From Nitrososphaerota archaeon (lineage in GTDB: Archaea > Thermoproteota > Nitrososphaeria > Conexivisphaerales > UBA164), in contig JAMCTX010000012.1 in the NCBI GenBank assembly GCA_023381255.1, forward strand, positions 1-53,140: a DNA stretch of 53,140 bases, read 5' to 3'. A model generated the notes under the pieces. That model worked only from the letters and a program-made list of their open reading frames with translations, searched no databases and had not been told where the DNA came from. Shown here piece by piece: positions 15,744-23,287 of this stretch. The translations under genes and the position numbers were made by a program. Numbering within the stretch: position 1 is the stretch's first letter; every line of letters starts with the position of its first letter.

Positions 15744-16916
15744 TCAGGATTTTTTGATGCTCTTCAACCCGGCACTTAAGGTTATAATGGCAATTATGCC
15801 CAGGCTATCCAGTGATGCCCACAGACCAACAGGATTCAAGAGTAAAAATGACATGACGGTGCTTCCTACAAACGAACCTGTTGAACGCGCGGAACTGGTG
15901 AGCATTCCAAACGCGCCCAGATAACTTCCCCTTTTTTCGGGCCTGGAAAGCAGGTTAGCAATGGTCATGGCCAATGGAGAAAATATATTTTCGCCAATTG
16001 TTACAACAGCTATTGCTATGATCCCGCCCGCATATGACCTGAGAAGCCCAAGCAACAAAAAGCCAGTAATGTAAAACCCCAGTCCTATTCTCAACCATTT
16101 AACAGGGTCTTTCTTTGACAAAAATCTGGCTATGTGGTACTGCAGCAGTACAACACCGGCGCCGTTAACAAAGTAAAGCACCCCGAGGTAAGTAAGCGGC
16201 ATGCCCAGTGAAGTTGTTTCATATATTGTAAGTGTAAGACCGAACTGCGCTAAAAACACATAAGACAAAAAGAAGGGAGAAATTTTCTTTATAAAGGTTG
16301 TATCCTTTATTGCTGACAGGTCAAACCCGGAAAACGCATGTGAGCTTTCTTTCAGCCCCCAGAACAAGGTCGATGAGCAGAGTATTGTTATCCCAGCAAG
16401 CACAAAAGCGTTGGTATAACCCAGAAAGCCTATGGCAACACCCCCGAAAAGCGGGCCAAGGGCCCATCCTAAATTAACGCCAATTCTCATTAATCCGTAA
16501 TTCTTGATCAACTCGCTCTGCTCCCTTCCTATGTCGCCTACATAGGTGTTATATGCCGAAAATGTGGCGCTGCCAAACAGGGTCTGAATTATACCAAGTC
16601 CTGAAACCAGCAGATAACCAGGAACAAGCAGGCTAAGTCCCATTGCAAAAAGCGCTATTCCGTTTGACAGCTGCGCATAAACCATTGTGCTCCTTCTTCC
16701 CCTCCTGTCGGACATCATTCCCCCAAATAGCTGTCCAAGAGCACCTGATGCCGCAAGCGCGACATAGTAAACGCCGACCAGAATCAGCGGCATTCCCTTT
16801 GTGTATAGCAGCAGCCCTATGTAGGGGCTGACCATTGAAATCGAGAATGTCCTGAAGGTGCCAATCAACAGTATTCTGAATAGGTTGCTGTTGATTCCCT
16901 GCCTGTTTAATATCAA
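15744..16916 (-). CDS. Major facilitator superfamily transporter, 12 segments
   Basis: A 390-residue protein with about 12 hydrophobic segments. The loop between segments 2 and 3 reads GGMMSDRRGRRSTM, the MFS signature G-x-x-x-D-R-x-G-R-R, and a related loop lies at mid-protein. The N-terminus carries few residues before the first segment. The start is TTG 16916; no ATG exists upstream in frame. The gene follows the asparaginase gene with 51 bp between them, so the two may share a transcript. The family exports drugs or imports small solutes; the substrate cannot be told. Confidence 0.8.
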   Translation of the reverse strand: MILNRQGINSNLFRILLIGTFRTFSISMVSPYIGLLLYTKGMPLILVGVYYVALAASGALGQLFGGMMSDRRGRRSTMVYAQLSNGIALFAMGLSLLVPGYLLVSGLGIIQTLFGSATFSAYNTYVGDIGREQSELIKNYGLMRIGVNLGWALGPLFGGVAIGFLGYTNAFVLAGITILCSSTLFWGLKESSHAFSGFDLSAIKDTTFIKKISPFFLSYVFLAQFGLTLTIYETTSLGMPLTYLGVLYFVNGAGVVLLQYHIARFLSKKDPVKWLRIGLGFYITGFLLLGLLRSYAGGIIAIAVVTIGENIFSPLAMTIANLLSRPEKRGSYLGAFGMLTSSARSTGSFVGSTVMSFLLLNPVGLWASLDSLGIIAIITLSAGLKSIKKS

Positions 16917-16967
16917 TGCTGGTTGCCTGCCTGTATATCAATTTTGTAATATTAATATTTGCTGCGG

Positions 16968-17762
16968 TCAGAGGAGAAGCCCCTGGCCAAAATTCATTTT
17001 GCATATCTTGCCCGTGCCATTAATGGCGCAAGCCGGCATCTGGGGTTCAGTGTGATAAATCCCTATGCCAAGCCTCGAATCTATGGCAATGCCTCCCTGA
17101 TTTACTTTGCCTAGCACGCTCCTTATGTATGTAAATGAATTTTTCAGAGCTTCAAGGGAGTTTGTTTCCTTCATCATATTAACTGCCCTGAACGCGGTTA
17201 AGACCGCCATGTTCTGCTCACCGATCCCTGTAAGCGCTATCGCACCCGAACCGTTCATTGCATAGAATCCAGCTCCAGCAACTGCAGCATCTCCCACACG
17301 CCCCGGCAGCTTTTCCCTTATTCCTCCGGTTGATGATGCTGCGGCAAACCAACCTTCGGAGGTTGACGCAACTGCACCGATAGTGTCATTGCCGTCTTGG
17401 CCTGGGGAAGCAATAGTGCCTGTATTGCCCACTATCAGCACATGCGGCGTATTAAGCATGACATTTAATGCAGCCCGTATGGGGCTTCTGCAAACAACCG
17501 CGCCCACTGCGCCAACTTTCATTGTTTTTCCATCCATTACTCCGGCATCCATTTCGACCTTTCCCTCGCGGTTTGGAACAGACCCCCTGCCCGCGTTGAA
17601 CAGCCCAGTTTCCTCCATATATGCAAGCGCTTCCACCACGGCTTTAACCGGTTCCCCAGCCCTAGCTAGATTGATTCCAATGCCAAGAGCCTTCTCAAGA
17701 GCGTTCAGTACGCCACGATCATCCCTTGCCCTGCCTGCGCCGCCATGGACAGCGAATGCCAT
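16968..17762 (-). CDS. Plant-type L-asparaginase / isoaspartyl peptidase
   Basis: An N-terminal nucleophile hydrolase of 264 residues. MAFAVHGGAG opens the first strand, FNAGRGSVPN is the conserved loop near residue 56, and NDTIGAVASTSEG contains the autocleavage site, with Thr127 as the exposed nucleophile; ASSTGG follows in the new beta subunit. It hydrolyses asparagine or isoaspartyl dipeptides from damaged protein. The start is ATG 17762; the frame continues upstream to 17843, but that part overlaps GlyRS and lies ahead of the conserved first strand. The alpha part is compact, at 126 residues. It lies 7 bp downstream of the GlyRS stop, in one transcription unit. Confidence 0.85.
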   Translation of the reverse strand: MAFAVHGGAGRARDDRGVLNALEKALGIGINLARAGEPVKAVVEALAYMEETGLFNAGRGSVPNREGKVEMDAGVMDGKTMKVGAVGAVVCRSPIRAALNVMLNTPHVLIVGNTGTIASPGQDGNDTIGAVASTSEGWFAAASSTGGIREKLPGRVGDAAVAGAGFYAMNGSGAIALTGIGEQNMAVLTAFRAVNMMKETNSLEALKNSFTYIRSVLGKVNQGGIAIDSRLGIGIYHTEPQMPACAINGTGKICKMNFGQGLLL

Positions 17763-17769
17763 GATATCG

Positions 17770-19389
17770 TCACACCAAAAGGTCTGAGGGGTTGACGCGT
17801 TCCTGACTCCAAGTGTCACGGTCTCTAACAGTAACTGTTCCATCTTCTAACGTTTGGCCATCAATGGTTATAGCCTTCGGGATTCCTGCCTCATCCAGCC
17901 TCGCATACCTTTTGCCAATGTATCCTTTTTCGTCAAATATAACAAAATAACCTGACTTTTCAAGCATTGCCTTTATCTCGATTGCCTTTTGCAACATGTC
18001 CTCCTTTGAAACCAGAGGGAGCACAGCCACAACTTTTTCAAGTAACGCATGAGGCAACGATAGGATGTTCCTGCCTTCCTTTTTGCCATAAGCGTAATAT
18101 ACTGCAGTAAGCAAAAGTCTATCAAGCCCAAATGACGGTTCCACTACGTGTGGCACAAACTTCCTCACCTCTTCCTTTTCAACTTCCTCTATAATTTTAT
18201 ATTCATCGGCGGAAAGCCTGATGCCGGCAGCATATATTCCATCTGCCCTGCTCTCCGGAACTGAGGACAATATCTTCTCCCACCCATCTAGATGATTGTG
18301 CTTTACCTCTTTCTCGTTGAGCCTGATGGCTTTCCTCGTGCTTATGGCCTTCTTTTCTATTGCTACCAGTTCCTGCCCGGTTTCCTTTGAATGAGATTTA
18401 AGGTCATAATCAGTTCTGTATGCAAGGCCTGCAACCTCGGTCCATCCCATTTCGTCAAAAAAAACTTCATGGTCAAAGGTCTGGGCAGAGTAGTGCGCCC
18501 TTTCGCCTGCAAGCTTTTCAATGAATCTCTGCTTCGATTCTGGAACCCCAAGTGCCATTATAAATCTGAAAGATTGCTCTAGGAAGTAAGCAAGCCATGC
18601 ACTTTTTATGACTCCGCTCCTGTAGGCTTCAGATGGGGAAATCATCTCTGGCTCGCCCCTTTGAATAACCTTTTCGTGAAGCAGCGGGAGCTTTATATTG
18701 CTGTCAAGGGCAGGTGCCTCTTCATCTTCCGGGTCCATGAACAGTTCAAGTTCCATCATGTGGAATTCCCTGAGCCTTACCATTGATTGTCTGGGTGATA
18801 TTTCATTCCTGTATCCCTTGCCTATCTGCGCCACTCCCATTGGCAACCTGCCCCTGTTTATATCAATAAGCGTCTTGAATTCAACAAAAATTCCCTGAGC
18901 CGTCTCAGGCCGCAAATAACCCCTATTTTCAGCATATGGTCCAATGTTTGTTTCGAACATGTTCAGGAATTGTTTTACGTTCCATGCAGTTGCACCGCAA
19001 TTGGGGCACTTGACCTGGTTCTGATTAAGCAGATCGCTCATGTAATTTATGCTGGCGCTTTCGCTTATTTGTATGCCCGAATCCTTTAGCAGATGATCTG
19101 CACGGTACTTGCTGCCGCACTTTTTGCATTCTGCCATTGGATCCTTAAAATTGTCAACATGACCTGACGCCTTGAGCACACGAGCAGGCATTATGTCTGG
19201 CGAGTCTATCTCGAGAAACCCATTGGGCCTTATAAAGTAGCTTCTCCACAGGTCTTCTATATTCCTCAAAACGAGGGACCCCATTGGGCCTAGCGTATAA
19301 AACCCGCTTACGCCACCATAGATTTCATATGATGGCCAGAAATAGCCCTTTGATTTTGCTAGGTTGAGAACTTCGGTGAGTTTATCCAT
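17770..19389 (-). CDS. glyS: Glycyl-tRNA synthetase, archaeal/eukaryotic type
   Basis: A 539-residue class II aminoacyl-tRNA synthetase that charges tRNA-Gly as a homodimer. It starts MDKLTEVLNLAKSKGYFWPS, followed by the glycine-type motif 1 region GGVSGFYTLGPMG. The zinc-like cysteine pairs CKKCGSKY and CPNCGA come next, then RPETAQGIFVEFK, and motif 2 as RNEISPRQSMVRLREF. Motif 3 is the EPSFGLDRLLL string near residue 415, and the C-terminal anticodon-binding domain begins near LSLPHALLEK. The length is typical for archaea. It sits between nicotinate phosphoribosyltransferase (17 bp upstream) and asparaginase, all on the minus strand. Confidence 0.95.
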   Translation of the reverse strand: MDKLTEVLNLAKSKGYFWPSYEIYGGVSGFYTLGPMGSLVLRNIEDLWRSYFIRPNGFLEIDSPDIMPARVLKASGHVDNFKDPMAECKKCGSKYRADHLLKDSGIQISESASINYMSDLLNQNQVKCPNCGATAWNVKQFLNMFETNIGPYAENRGYLRPETAQGIFVEFKTLIDINRGRLPMGVAQIGKGYRNEISPRQSMVRLREFHMMELELFMDPEDEEAPALDSNIKLPLLHEKVIQRGEPEMISPSEAYRSGVIKSAWLAYFLEQSFRFIMALGVPESKQRFIEKLAGERAHYSAQTFDHEVFFDEMGWTEVAGLAYRTDYDLKSHSKETGQELVAIEKKAISTRKAIRLNEKEVKHNHLDGWEKILSSVPESRADGIYAAGIRLSADEYKIIEEVEKEEVRKFVPHVVEPSFGLDRLLLTAVYYAYGKKEGRNILSLPHALLEKVVAVLPLVSKEDMLQKAIEIKAMLEKSGYFVIFDEKGYIGKRYARLDEAGIPKAITIDGQTLEDGTVTVRDRDTWSQERVNPSDLLV

Positions 19390-19406
19390 GGCCCGAAAAA
19401 AATTAA

Positions 19407-20621
19407 TCAGCTTATTAGCTTTACGGATGGGTGCTTGTCCTTAACCCAGCCAATGCGATTCATGACCCTTTCCCGTATTTCCTCAACTGTTTCCGTTTTC
19501 CTGATAATTTTTCCCCTCTCAAGCCATTTTTTCATTAACGGCTCATAACCTTCGGGCGGGTCTCGTCCCTCCGGCAGTATTATATCAGATCCATAACCGA
19601 AATTCCTGTAAGCTTCCTTTTTGCCTGAGATGTCACCTCTCTTGGACCTTTTTACCATTTTTCCTTCCATTTCAACTTCCACTATCTTTAGATTGAAATC
19701 GATGGTGGGGGCATCCGCTACAGACGTACCTATGCCATAGCCATCCACTACATCGTTCATTGCTGTTATATCACTCTCATCAACACCCCCAGATATGATT
19801 ATTTTGATGCCACGACCCCCCCTCTGGTCCAGTTCCCACCTTACCTCTTCCGCTATTTTTCTCCAGTCGCCCCTCCTCGAGCCCGGCGTATCAAGCCTCA
19901 CACCAGAGAGCCTTTTTCCAAGAGTTTCAAGTGCCATTATGGATTCTGTCTTTTCATCATAATAGGTGTCCACAAGAGCTATCCTTGGAATTTCCTGATC
20001 AACGTGCTTGTCAAATGCAACCCATGCATCCCTAGGGTCATTATAGAGCAGTATAAAGCTGTGAGGCATTGTGCCAGATCCTTGCTTTCCCAGCAATCCG
20101 GCACCCAGCACATTACTAAAACCGTCAAACCCCCCAATATAGGCACCACGCTCGATCATTGGCGCAAGTGCTGGATGGGCCCGGCGCGTGCCAAAGCTCA
20201 GAAGGGTTTTTTCAGGACCCGCCAGAAATCTCATCCTTGCAGCCTTTGTTGAAACCCCGCTGAACGAGCAAAGAAACCCAAGCAGCGCCGTTTCGTATCT
20301 TGCAAAATCTCTGTATCTACCTTCTATTCTCATTACAGGTTCGTATGAAATGTCTGTTTTTGACGTAAGAAAAAGCTCGCCCTCCTCCATAGACCACACA
20401 TCCACTGGAACCCCCTCAAGAAGGTTAAGGGATTCATAAATTCCCGAAACTATTCCCCAGTTATCTGGATACGGCAGATACCTAGTGTAGACCTCCATTG
20501 CCACCCTGGGGTTTTTTTGCTCGCCGTCCAAGATTTTTTCGACATTTATAAAATAAAAATCAGTTGTTTGCCCAGACTTGATTTCATCAGCCTCGGGCAT
20601 CAGGAAAATTCTGTCTTTCAT
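19407..20621 (-). CDS. pncB: Nicotinate phosphoribosyltransferase
   Basis: A 404-residue enzyme that joins nicotinate to PRPP in NAD salvage. It has the N-terminal YTRYLPYPDNWGI region, the AARMRF and FGTRRAHP strings, and TMPHSFILL with the catalytic His. GVRLDTPGSRRGDW binds phosphate, and ISGGVDESDI with GYGIGTSVADAP forms the phosphoribosyl-binding barrel end. The length and motifs agree with archaeal type II members. ATG 20621 is preceded by AT-rich DNA. It heads the minus-strand run with GlyRS, asparaginase and MFS, with gaps of 17 and 7 bp between the first three. Confidence 0.9.
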   Translation of the reverse strand: MKDRIFLMPEADEIKSGQTTDFYFINVEKILDGEQKNPRVAMEVYTRYLPYPDNWGIVSGIYESLNLLEGVPVDVWSMEEGELFLTSKTDISYEPVMRIEGRYRDFARYETALLGFLCSFSGVSTKAARMRFLAGPEKTLLSFGTRRAHPALAPMIERGAYIGGFDGFSNVLGAGLLGKQGSGTMPHSFILLYNDPRDAWVAFDKHVDQEIPRIALVDTYYDEKTESIMALETLGKRLSGVRLDTPGSRRGDWRKIAEEVRWELDQRGGRGIKIIISGGVDESDITAMNDVVDGYGIGTSVADAPTIDFNLKIVEVEMEGKMVKRSKRGDISGKKEAYRNFGYGSDIILPEGRDPPEGYEPLMKKWLERGKIIRKTETVEEIRERVMNRIGWVKDKHPSVKLIS

Positions 20622-20917
20622 AAATGATTTTTTACGGTTTTAATTATAAAGTTAGCGACAAATTCTGGCAAATCTAAAAGCCAATTTTGGTGTAAACGCT
20701 GACTGGCTCGACTTTCAATGATGATTATGGCAATTCATCTCTATACCTAAAATTTTCTTGCCACTTAAACGTAAAAAACATACAACGAGCATGGCTCTGG
20801 TTTTGCACAAAATTGGCCTGTTGCACATGCGTTTGGACAAGCGTTGAAAACCCAGGCTAAAAAAGAAAATAAATTCTTTGATAATCATTAAATAATTTAA
20901 TAACACGGTTATATTAA
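20622..20917. other. Divergent gap with promoters
   Basis: This 296-bp gap separates the minus-strand NAD/GlyRS run from the plus-strand small genes. TTTAATAA at 20896-20903 lies about 20 bp before ATG 20918, a plausible TATA box. No convincing gene is seen: the minus-strand frame 20715-20906 has no protein-like composition. Confidence 0.35.
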
Positions 20918-21253
20918 ATGAAGATCGCTGTTACATATGGAAAGGACCACACACTAAAGCCACTTGACGAAGCTGAAATTATTGGGATAATAGACAAAGA
21001 ACATGGCACAATATCCGAGAAGGTAAACCCGGGTTACATGATGAGTAAGGAGATGTCAATGCATTACATTCTTGGCTTGAACGTTGATGCTATAGCTATA
21101 AGGAATGGGTTTTTGTGCCCAGGTTCATATGCAATGTCTGTGGGCAAACTAAAGTATATAGTTACAGATAAAGAAAATGTAGATTCTCTGGCTGATGCGC
21201 TTAATGACAGCAAACAGCTGGATGAACTTGGGGAAGAGCTGTACCAGGAATAA
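20918..21253 (+). CDS. Small protein resembling the NifX/dinitrogenase cofactor fold
   Basis: A 111-residue soluble protein. It begins MKIAVTYGKDH, has the block GYMMSKEMSMHYILGLNVDA, then FLCPGSYAMSVGKLKYIV, and an acidic C-terminal tail. An alternation of strand and helix, with a first strand MKIAV and a Gly-rich turn, recalls the NifX/NifB C-terminal FeMo-cofactor-binding fold, but the His and Gly motifs of that family are not clear. It lies 30 bp upstream of another small gene on the same strand. I treat the family assignment as a guess and the gene as real. Confidence 0.6.
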   Translation: MKIAVTYGKDHTLKPLDEAEIIGIIDKEHGTISEKVNPGYMMSKEMSMHYILGLNVDAIAIRNGFLCPGSYAMSVGKLKYIVTDKENVDSLADALNDSKQLDELGEELYQE

Positions 21254-21283
21254 CTACAAAAAAACCAGGGATGCACAGTAATT

Positions 21284-21613
21284 ATGATCAGTGATGCGGA
21301 AGAGACTGCTAAAGAATTATCAATTTTGCTTGAAGCAGATTATGATGAGATATTATATTATATTACCCTGCTAATTAATAAATCTCAATATTTTAACTTA
21401 AGGGCTGAAAACGACGGCCTGATCATTAAGGGCAATGATGGGCATGCCGTACCGCTACATCCAAGGATGGCTATATCCAATTTGTACAGGATGTCCATTC
21501 TGAAAAACCCAAGCGTCAAAGACCACAGAGCAAGGATTGATGAGTTGATAGCAAAGCTGATTTCAATCAGCCAGAGCAGTAAAACATTTCAAAGTTATCA
21601 AGCTAAATTTTAA
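21284..21613 (+). CDS. Uncharacterised archaeal protein, possibly a regulator fragment
   Basis: A 109-residue protein, mostly helical. It opens MISDAEETAKELSILLEADY and holds AVPLHPRMAISNLYRMSI, a string I associate loosely with archaeal TrmB-like regulators. A separate DNA-binding helix-turn-helix is not evident. It follows the NifX-like gene after 30 bp and probably shares its transcript. Codon use and composition match the neighbourhood, so I take it as a true gene, but give no function. Confidence 0.55.
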   Translation: MISDAEETAKELSILLEADYDEILYYITLLINKSQYFNLRAENDGLIIKGNDGHAVPLHPRMAISNLYRMSILKNPSVKDHRARIDELIAKLISISQSSKTFQSYQAKF

Positions 21614-21656
21614 AGCCTAAATAAAGACCGCATTGTATGAAGGCTGGACAGGTGAA

Positions 21657-21911
21657 CTACGTCGCGCCAAGGCGCGCCGCGTCCAGCTTCAATGGAACCA
21701 GCTTGCTCTCCATAAAGGTTACCCTCCATGAAGCGTAGAGGTCATTTCCTCTGCGGGCATTCTGGGTCTTTTTAAGACCCATGGGCTTATGTTCCGTAAG
21801 CCCCATCTCCACATGGGAGACATCGCTTATTCTGGAACCAGTGAGTACGGGAGCCGATGCACTGCACGCGAAATTAAAGTTCTGCTCACTTTCCTGTTGC
21901 GTCTCACTCAT
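21657..21911 (-). CDS. Uncharacterised 84-residue protein
   Basis: ATG 21911 opens 84 codons (MSETQQESEQNFNFACSASA... to DAARLGAT). The frame runs 17 codons further upstream, but a minus-strand TATA-like CTTAAATA lies 25-30 bp before ATG 21911, which favours this start. The N-terminus is acidic and polar, and the C-terminal half carries RRGNDLYASWRVTF. The coding DNA is notably richer in G+C than its surroundings. The product has no membrane segment and no family I recognise. It is convergent with the gene ending at 21613. Confidence 0.45.
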   Translation of the reverse strand: MSETQQESEQNFNFACSASAPVLTGSRISDVSHVEMGLTEHKPMGLKKTQNARRGNDLYASWRVTFMESKLVPLKLDAARLGAT

Positions 21912-21967
21912 TCCGTTATTATTATACAAAAACATGTATTTAAGGACTGTTATTTTTGACAATTCAT

Positions 21968-21987
21968 CCTTTGCTTAAAAGCAAAGG
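21968..21987. repeat. Perfect 9-bp inverted repeat
   Basis: CCTTTGCTT (21968-21976) and AAGCAAAGG (21979-21987) pair exactly with a 2-base centre. On the plus strand TTTTCTTG follows. The site lies between two minus-strand genes, downstream of 22052 and upstream of the 21911 start, so it could be a terminator for the first or an operator of the second. Confidence 0.5.
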
Positions 21988-22051
21988 TTTTCTTGTCACA
22001 TGATCAATAAAAAACTCATTCACATATAGCTACATAATTTTTGTTGGGGTT

Positions 22052-22300
22052 TTAGGCGAAGTTGCCTGTTACAATCGTTTCCTGCATGGCAATTTCAATA
22101 TCTTCGACGTTGTAACCCCTAGTTTTAAGCTGCTTTCTGGCCTGAGGAGATAACTTAACTGATACATTGTGGCCACCATACCTGCCAAAAGCAGTTCCCG
22201 TAAATTTATATTTCCTTCCGTCAATGGTGACTTCCCCCCTCAATGTGCCAACTATATCACCCATATTGGCGCTTATCACTTTAACCTTGATATTAGGCAT
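22052..22300 (-). CDS. Uncharacterised small beta-rich protein
   Basis: An 82-residue protein with several predicted strands (IKVKVISANMGDIVGTLRG, VTIDGRKYKFTGTAFG) and a charged helix (SPQARKQLKTRGYNVEDI). It has no signal peptide or membrane span. Its ATG (22300) overlaps the region of the stop of the gene at 22302-22691 (TGATATG), so the two are translationally linked. No family is recognised. Confidence 0.55.
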   Translation of the reverse strand: MPNIKVKVISANMGDIVGTLRGEVTIDGRKYKFTGTAFGRYGGHNVSVKLSPQARKQLKTRGYNVEDIEIAMQETIVTGNFA

Positions 22301-22301
22301 A

Positions 22302-22691
22302 TCATCCTATCACCAGGCTGGAATTAATATAATTAGATATGAAATAAAACTTGTGATCGTGGTTATTGCTGCATTTTATACTGCCTTTTTCGTCCACGGT
22401 CAATTCACACTTACCAAATACATTGCAGTTGTGTGAAATCGTGCTGGCAGATTGGGTCAAATGCCATTCGGTTTCCCCATGATCATTACAAGCTATTACT
22501 CCCCATCTGCCAATTTCTGCAAGCGTGCCCATGCCTACGCTTTCTGGCATTTTTGGTTCACCAATTCGCCTTAAATCAGCTGCTGTTCCTCCGCAGTTTT
22601 TGCACTTCCAGATGTCAATAGTTCCATCAACCTCCCCCTTAATTATTATGTTTATTGCGCCTTCATAAGCCATTTTATGTTCACAAGACAT
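22302..22691 (-). CDS. Cys/His-rich zinc-ribbon-like protein of unknown function
   Basis: A 129-residue protein with potential metal ligands: MSCEHKM at the start, WKCKNCGG near residue 30, CNDHGETEWH and SHNCNVFGKC in the middle, and KCSNNHDHKF near the end. The C-x-x-C knuckle plus scattered Cys/His pairs suggests a zinc-binding ribbon, perhaps for nucleic-acid or protein contacts. It is the first gene of a two-gene unit with 22052-22300. The family is not recognised. Confidence 0.55.
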   Translation of the reverse strand: MSCEHKMAYEGAINIIIKGEVDGTIDIWKCKNCGGTAADLRRIGEPKMPESVGMGTLAEIGRWGVIACNDHGETEWHLTQSASTISHNCNVFGKCELTVDEKGSIKCSNNHDHKFYFISNYINSSLVIG

Positions 22692-22810
22692 TGAGCATTT
22701 AAAATTGTTAAGCCTTTTTTACCTTTACCAAACTTTTTTGAGATTTCATTTTAAAATGTTTTATCAATAACAATAAATACTGAATTTTTATTAAAAAAAT
22801 TTGAACAATA

Positions 22811-22821
22811 TTAATATATTA
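22811..22821 (+). promoter_or_regulatory. TATA box of the peroxiredoxin gene
   Basis: TTAATATATTA lies 20-30 bp before ATG 22841, in an AT-only stretch. The spacing points to a leaderless or nearly leaderless transcript. Confidence 0.55.
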
Positions 22822-22840
22822 TTGATAATTAATAACGCTC

Positions 22841-23287
22841 ATGATAGAAATTGGATCTGAGGCGCCTGACTTTGAGCTAAAGAATCAGGATGCAGAAAGC
22901 GTTAAACTGAGCAACTTTAAGGGCAAAGTATCTGTACTTTATTTTTATCCAAAGGACAATACCCCAGGCTGCACCACTGAGGCGTGTGATTTTAGGGATT
23001 CCATGACCGATCTGAAAAAATATGGAATTGTGGTTCTTGGTGTAAGTGCTGATAGCGTAAATTCACATAAAAAATTTCATGATCAAAAGAAACTGAACTT
23101 TGACCTCCTGTCTGACCAAAAAAAGGATGTCATAAAAAAATATGGTGCTAACGGACCGCTTGTAACCAGGAGGATCACTTATATTATAGATAAAAATCAG
23201 AAAATTGCGTATTTGTTTGACAAAGTTCACCCACAGGGGCACTCAAAAGAAGTTCTGGAAAAGATTAATGAGCTTCACTTATTGTGA
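22841..23287 (+). CDS. bcp: Peroxiredoxin, Bcp/PrxQ type
   Basis: A 148-residue thioredoxin-fold peroxidase that reduces hydrogen peroxide and organic hydroperoxides in the cytoplasm. The active site DNTPGCTTEACDFRD has the peroxidatic Cys44 and the resolving Cys49 five residues on, the atypical two-Cys PrxQ layout. FYPKDNTPGCT and VLGVSADS are standard blocks. The length is typical. The stop (23285-23287) overlaps the end of the convergent MFS exporter gene by 9 bp, which may couple their mRNAs as antisense partners. Confidence 0.95.
   Translation: MIEIGSEAPDFELKNQDAESVKLSNFKGKVSVLYFYPKDNTPGCTTEACDFRDSMTDLKKYGIVVLGVSADSVNSHKKFHDQKKLNFDLLSDQKKDVIKKYGANGPLVTRRITYIIDKNQKIAYLFDKVHPQGHSKEVLEKINELHLL

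Noticed and set aside
20715-20906. A 63-codon minus-strand ORF between pncB and the NifX-like gene
   Set aside because: Composition is not protein-like, it overlaps the promoter of the plus-strand gene, and no homologue comes to mind.
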